Shown here: positions 7,513 through 10,083 of the stretch, in pieces
Position numbering within the stretch: position 1 is the stretch's first letter
Layout: each line of letters opens with the position of its first letter
Translations under genes and position numbers: made by a program
Notes under the pieces: generated by a model
The model's input: the letters and a program-made list of their open reading frames with translations, nothing else
What the model was told of the DNA's origin: nothing
The model's database searches: none
Assembly: GCA_027483785.1 (NCBI GenBank)
Contig: JAIXTU010000323.1
Span: 1-10,083, forward strand
DNA length: 10,083 nt
Reading direction: 5' to 3'
Origin: Flavobacterium sp.
Lineage (GTDB): Bacteria; Bacteroidota; Bacteroidia; Flavobacteriales; Flavobacteriaceae

Positions 7513-8364
7513 ATGAAATTACTTGTAGATAGCGGTTCAACCAAAGCAGATTGGATTGCCATTGACGACAACGGCAAGGTTCTTTTCACCACGCAATCGC
7601 TCGGACTCAATCCGGAAGTGCTTACCAAAGAGGAAGTTGTTGAACGTTTGAACGATCGTTTCGACATCTCACACAACAAAAACAACGTCACGCATTTGTA
7701 TTTCTACGGTGCCGGTTGCGGTACCGAACGCATGAAAAACTATCTCGCCGACGTTTTTACCAAATATTTTCCAAAAGCGTACATAAGCGTTCAGGAAGAT
7801 ACGTACGCAGCCGTGTACGCCACTACTCCCAAAGGCGAAAAAGCAGTTGTTTGTATCCTCGGAACCGGCAGTAATTGCAGCTATTTCGACGGAAACGTGT
7901 TGCATCAAAAAGTACAATCGTTGGGCTATATCGCCATGGACGATTGCAGCGGAAACCGTTTCGGACGTTACTTGCTCCGCGGGTATTTCTTCAATAAAAT
8001 GCCGTCGCTACTCGCAAAAGAGTTCGAAAAAGAGTACAATGTGGATCCCGATTTCATCAAACACAATTTGTACAAAGAACCAAACCCAAACGCGTATTTG
8101 GCAACTTTCGCTAAATTCTTAATCAAACACAAAAACAGTGATTTCTGCCAAGAGTTAATTTACGCCGAAATGGAAAAATTCGTGGAGTTTTACATTTTGC
8201 AATACGAAGAGGCAAAACAATATCCGGTGCATTTTATCGGTTCGATTGCTTTCTATTTGCGCGACGAATTGGAAGCCACACTCAACAAACACGGATTGAA
8301 ATTAGGGAACGTATTGCGTCGCCCAATCGACGGACTCATCCAATACCATTCGTTAAATAAATAA
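7513..8364 (+). CDS. BadF/BadG/BcrA/BcrD-type ATPase, probable N-acetylglucosamine kinase
   Basis: This is a cytoplasmic ASKHA-fold kinase of 283 residues. It has the phosphate-1 loop DSGSTKADW (6-14), a GAGCG segment (66-70), a QEDTYAA segment (94-100) whose Asp96 sits where the family has a catalytic-region acid, the phosphate-2 loop LGTGSN (116-121), DDCSGNRFGR (143-152), and the adenosine-side FIGSIAFYLRD (241-251). Flavobacterial proteins of this type are annotated as N-acetylglucosamine kinases, related to eukaryotic NAGK and clostridial MurK. The likely reaction is ATP-dependent 6-phosphorylation of GlcNAc or a related amino sugar salvaged from chitin or peptidoglycan. The substrate is inferred from family, and other sugars cannot be excluded. 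It follows the pfkA-gap terminator by about 120 bp and has its own terminator, so it is probably a single-gene unit. I see no clear promoter in front of it. Confidence 0.82.
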   Translation: MKLLVDSGSTKADWIAIDDNGKVLFTTQSLGLNPEVLTKEEVVERLNDRFDISHNKNNVTHLYFYGAGCGTERMKNYLADVFTKYFPKAYISVQEDTYAAVYATTPKGEKAVVCILGTGSNCSYFDGNVLHQKVQSLGYIAMDDCSGNRFGRYLLRGYFFNKMPSLLAKEFEKEYNVDPDFIKHNLYKEPNPNAYLATFAKFLIKHKNSDFCQELIYAEMEKFVEFYILQYEEAKQYPVHFIGSIAFYLRDELEATLNKHGLKLGNVLRRPIDGLIQYHSLNK

Positions 8365-8381
8365 CGAAACATAAAATTATC

Positions 8382-8414
8382 AAAAATGCCAGACGGAAAT
8401 GTCTGGCATTTTTT
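8382..8414. terminator. bidirectional intrinsic terminator between convergent genes
   Basis: AAAAATGCCAGAC (8382-8394) and GTCTGGCATTTTT (8401-8413) form a perfect 13-bp stem with a 6-nt loop. A T-run follows on the plus strand, and the run of As at the left gives a T-run on the minus strand. It lies 17 bp after the kinase stop and 37 bp beyond the stop of the convergent peroxidase gene, so it can end both transcripts. Confidence 0.9.
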
Positions 8415-8451
8415 GTTTGACGTTGCGGTCTTTTTTAAACCGATGAGTCCC

Positions 8452-9636
8452 TTAATCCAAAAACGGATCAGACCATTTGCGATCTACGTAAACATTTGTT
8501 CCCGAAAGTGTTCGCAAAAAAGCTATTACTGCATTAACTTCAGTAGCGGTTAAATGTAATTGCTGACCAAATCCGTTGGGTCGTAACCGCGGATCTAAAT
8601 TAGTGTTGCCGGGCGCCAAATTTATGGTTCCGTAATGACCAATTGCAGCTTGCAACGTTGTGATAACACCTGTGTGCATCATGGGTCCGTTTGTCTCGCC
8701 ATTTACTTTAACTAAATCTCGGAGTGAAGGTGCACGTGTGTTGGCAATATCAATTCCAAGTCCGCTAATGTTACCAATGATGCCGTTATTGCGCGAATTC
8801 GGATCGATATCAAATTCCGGAGCAGCATGACAGCCCGCACAACCCAATCCGCCGGCGGTTCTGTTTCCCGTGGCGTCAAAAACCGGTGGTGCTAAAAACA
8901 AATTCTTTCCCTGATTTTCCTGTGGCGTAAAATTCGTAAACGGTTGGCCATCGTTGGCGGCTAGAGCTCTTCCCGCATCGTACTTTGAATCAAACGATTG
9001 AATGCTTTTTATGAATTGCGCTAATGCTAATTGAATTTTGTTTTCGGTAATTTCTTCGGAACCGTACACAAATTTAAAAAGCTCTTTGTAATATCCGATT
9101 GCTGATAGCTTGGTAATTAATCCCGAAAAAGGTTCGTCGCCATCCGTTCCGCTGAAACCCATTTCACCGTGATCTTTGATTGGCATGGTGGTTTGCGTTT
9201 CTAAATTTATAGCACGTTCGTTCCAAAAAAACTTTGCTTCGTTGGCAAAACGGTTGTTAACCAATCGCATTGAGTGTCGGCCTGTATTGCCGTTTACGCC
9301 CGAACTCGACACGGCAACATCGCTAAAAGCGTTGGCTTGTTGGTGGCAACTCGAGCAGGAAATGGTGTTGTTAGATGAGAGATTTTTGTCGTAAAATAAT
9401 ACTCTACCCAGCGTGGCGCCTTTATCGGTAATGGTATTCGTTCCCACATTACTTTTAGTGATGTAAGGCGGCACCGTTTGATTGGCGTAATTGGCAAGAT
9501 TAGCTAAATCGATATTGCTTCCAAAAGCAGCTTCAACATTCGGGTACATTGCTACAGGAACGTACTCGTTGTTTTCATCGCTTCCACACGAAAATGCGGC
9601 AGCCATGAACAATAAGGCAATGGTTTTTTTAAACAT
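8452..9636 (-). CDS. diheme cytochrome-c peroxidase, lipoprotein (CcpA/MauG family)
   Basis: This 394-residue envelope enzyme probably reduces H2O2 to water using electrons from c-type cytochromes. It has two covalent heme sites, CSSCH (94-98) and CAGCH (266-270). FFWNERA (136-142) resembles the FWDGRA signature around the first heme, and an EMG segment lies at 158-160. RAPSLRDL (301-308) leads to PMMHTG (318-323), whose Met is the expected sixth ligand of the second heme. That Met favours a CcpA-type peroxidase over MauG, which has Tyr there. The N-terminus is a short lipoprotein signal, MFKKTIALLFMAAAFSC, with the lipid-anchor Cys at 17; AFSC is a loose lipobox. The next residues, GSDENNE, resemble the Bacteroidota lipoprotein export signal, so surface display is possible. 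The gene stands alone, convergent to the kinase, with a promoter-like element about 50 bp upstream. Its electron donor is not in the window. Confidence 0.9.
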   Translation of the reverse strand: MFKKTIALLFMAAAFSCGSDENNEYVPVAMYPNVEAAFGSNIDLANLANYANQTVPPYITKSNVGTNTITDKGATLGRVLFYDKNLSSNNTISCSSCHQQANAFSDVAVSSSGVNGNTGRHSMRLVNNRFANEAKFFWNERAINLETQTTMPIKDHGEMGFSGTDGDEPFSGLITKLSAIGYYKELFKFVYGSEEITENKIQLALAQFIKSIQSFDSKYDAGRALAANDGQPFTNFTPQENQGKNLFLAPPVFDATGNRTAGGLGCAGCHAAPEFDIDPNSRNNGIIGNISGLGIDIANTRAPSLRDLVKVNGETNGPMMHTGVITTLQAAIGHYGTINLAPGNTNLDPRLRPNGFGQQLHLTATEVNAVIAFLRTLSGTNVYVDRKWSDPFLD

Positions 9637-9685
9637 ACGGGTTGGTTAAGGGTTACTGGTTTTGTTTTTGGTTGTTTTGGATCCG

Positions 9686-9714
9686 CAAAGAATACTATTT
9701 CGTAAAATGCCAAA
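9686..9714 (-). promoter_or_regulatory. candidate promoter of the cytochrome-c peroxidase gene
   Basis: On the minus strand, TTTG (9714-9711) is followed after 16 bp by TATTCTTTG (9694-9686). This is the Bacteroidota -7 motif TAnnTTTG with one extra base. Initiation just downstream gives a leader of about 40-45 nt before the ATG at 9636, a usual length. The region between is A/C-rich on the transcribed sense, as is common for leaders in this phylum. The inserted base in the -7 element weakens the call. Confidence 0.35.
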
Positions 9715-9765
9715 CAGCGACTTAACACCAACTGAAAACTACAGCACTACGACTCATTTTCCATG

Positions 9766-9800
9766 AGCATCTTTCAATAAGACTAGCATTTTTCAAAAAG
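9766..9800. repeat. imperfect 16-bp direct repeat with 19-bp period
   Basis: AGCATCTTTCAATAAG (9766-9781) is repeated as AGCATTTTTCAAAAAG (9785-9800) with two mismatches, start to start 19 bp. The second copy also begins a hairpin, CAAAAAG (9794-9800) with CTTTTTG (9813-9819). It lies about 130-165 bp upstream of the peroxidase start and just before the 31-bp repeat array. It could be a tandem binding site for a regulator of the peroxidase or of an unseen gene to the right. Confidence 0.45.
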
Positions 9801-9850
9801 GTTTAATGCGATCTTTTTGTGTCTGAAAAGCCTCGTGCTTGAAGCGCTCT

Positions 9851-10083
9851 GTGCTCCGCAAAGTCTCCCGACTTTGAGGAACTATTTGTTGACTTGTGCT
9901 CCGCAAAGTCTCCCGACTTTGAGGAAAAACTGTAGCATAGAATGAAACGTGCTCCGCAAAGTCTCCCGACTTTGAGGAAAGTAATAGCTCAAGATGAATC
10001 TGTGCTCCGCAAAGTCTCCCGACTTTGAGGAAAGTGTGAATCTGTGCTCCGCAAAGTCTCCCGACTTTGAGGAAAAACTGTAG
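9851..10083. repeat. array of five identical 31-bp palindromic repeats (continues to window edge)
   Basis: Five units are identical at all 31 positions, at 9851-9881, 9896-9926, 9949-9979, 10002-10032 and 10044-10074. Each begins GTGCTCCG and ends GAGGAA. The core is a perfect inverted repeat, CAAAGTC (unit positions 9-15) and GACTTTG (20-26), around a 4-base TCCC loop. An outer TCC/GGA pairing (5-7 with 28-30) is separated from it by one G-A mismatch. The spacers are 14, 22, 22 and 11 bp, so the period is 45, 53, 53 and 42 bp. The 9 bases after the last unit (10075-10083) equal the first 9 bases after the second (9927-9935), which suggests more array beyond the edge. I see no open reading frame, cas gene or transposase with it. 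It may be a hairpin-type intergenic repeat family, a protein-binding array, or a transcribed structured RNA; nothing here decides between them. Confidence 0.92.

Noticed and set aside
8452..9636. MauG-type or MbnH-type diheme enzyme
   Set aside because: PMMHTG supplies a Met at the second heme's ligand position, as in CcpA peroxidases, where MauG has Tyr. No methylamine dehydrogenase or MbnP-like gene is beside it within the window.
9753..9767. CTCAT/ATGAG short inverted repeat
   Set aside because: A 5-bp stem with a 5-nt loop and no T-run is too weak to call a terminator or operator on its own.
9851..10083. CRISPR array
   Set aside because: The 31-bp repeats are identical, but the spacers are only 11-22 bp, unequal, and share sequence with each other. 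No cas gene or leader is visible. Spacers of about 30 bp and unrelated content would be expected.
9851..10083. Integron attC cassette array
   Set aside because: The units are palindromic, but no GTTRRRY-type core site is present, and nothing between units is long enough to be a gene cassette.

Overview
The window looks like chromosomal DNA of a Bacteroidota member, most likely family Flavobacteriaceae (Flavobacterium or a close relative). The evidence is the protein sequences, a very large TamB next to a divergent TsaD, A-rich leaders without clear Shine-Dalgarno sites, several TAnnTTTG-like -7 elements, and a lipoprotein with a Ser-Asp-Glu stretch after its lipid-anchor cysteine. The genus call is inference.

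Layout. (1) 1-555, minus strand: 5' part of tsaD (tRNA t6A synthesis), cut by the left edge. (2) 556-676: divergent intergenic region with a 9-bp perfect inverted repeat between two -7-like elements that face each other. (3) 677-5200, plus: a 1507-residue TamB-type envelope protein starting at TTG. (4) 5326-7345, plus: pfkA and gap, two glycolytic genes 31 bp apart, closed by a strong hairpin terminator. (5) 7391-7512: intergenic DNA with an imperfect repeat/hairpin element that resembles a dispersed flavobacterial repeat. (6) 7513-8364, plus: an ASKHA/BadF-type sugar kinase, probably N-acetylglucosamine kinase, followed by a 13-bp perfect hairpin that can serve both this gene and the convergent one. 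(7) 8452-9636, minus: a diheme cytochrome-c peroxidase lipoprotein. (8) 9637-10083: 447 bp without a gene. It holds a probable promoter for the peroxidase, a 19-bp-period imperfect direct repeat, and five identical 31-bp palindromic repeats that run to the right edge.

How the genes relate. pfkA and gap form a clear glycolytic unit. The sugar kinase would feed amino-sugar phosphates into the same central metabolism but has its own terminator. tsaD and tamB are housekeeping genes that only share a control region. The peroxidase is an independent envelope redox enzyme.

The least explained part is the right-hand repeat array. Five 31-bp units are identical to the base, separated by short related spacers of 14, 22, 22 and 11 bp. 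This does not fit a CRISPR array. Read as minus-strand RNA, each unit would fold into a hairpin capped by a GGGA (GNRA-type) loop. The rest of the window is ordinary core genome, and I see no defence system or mobile element with its own genes.
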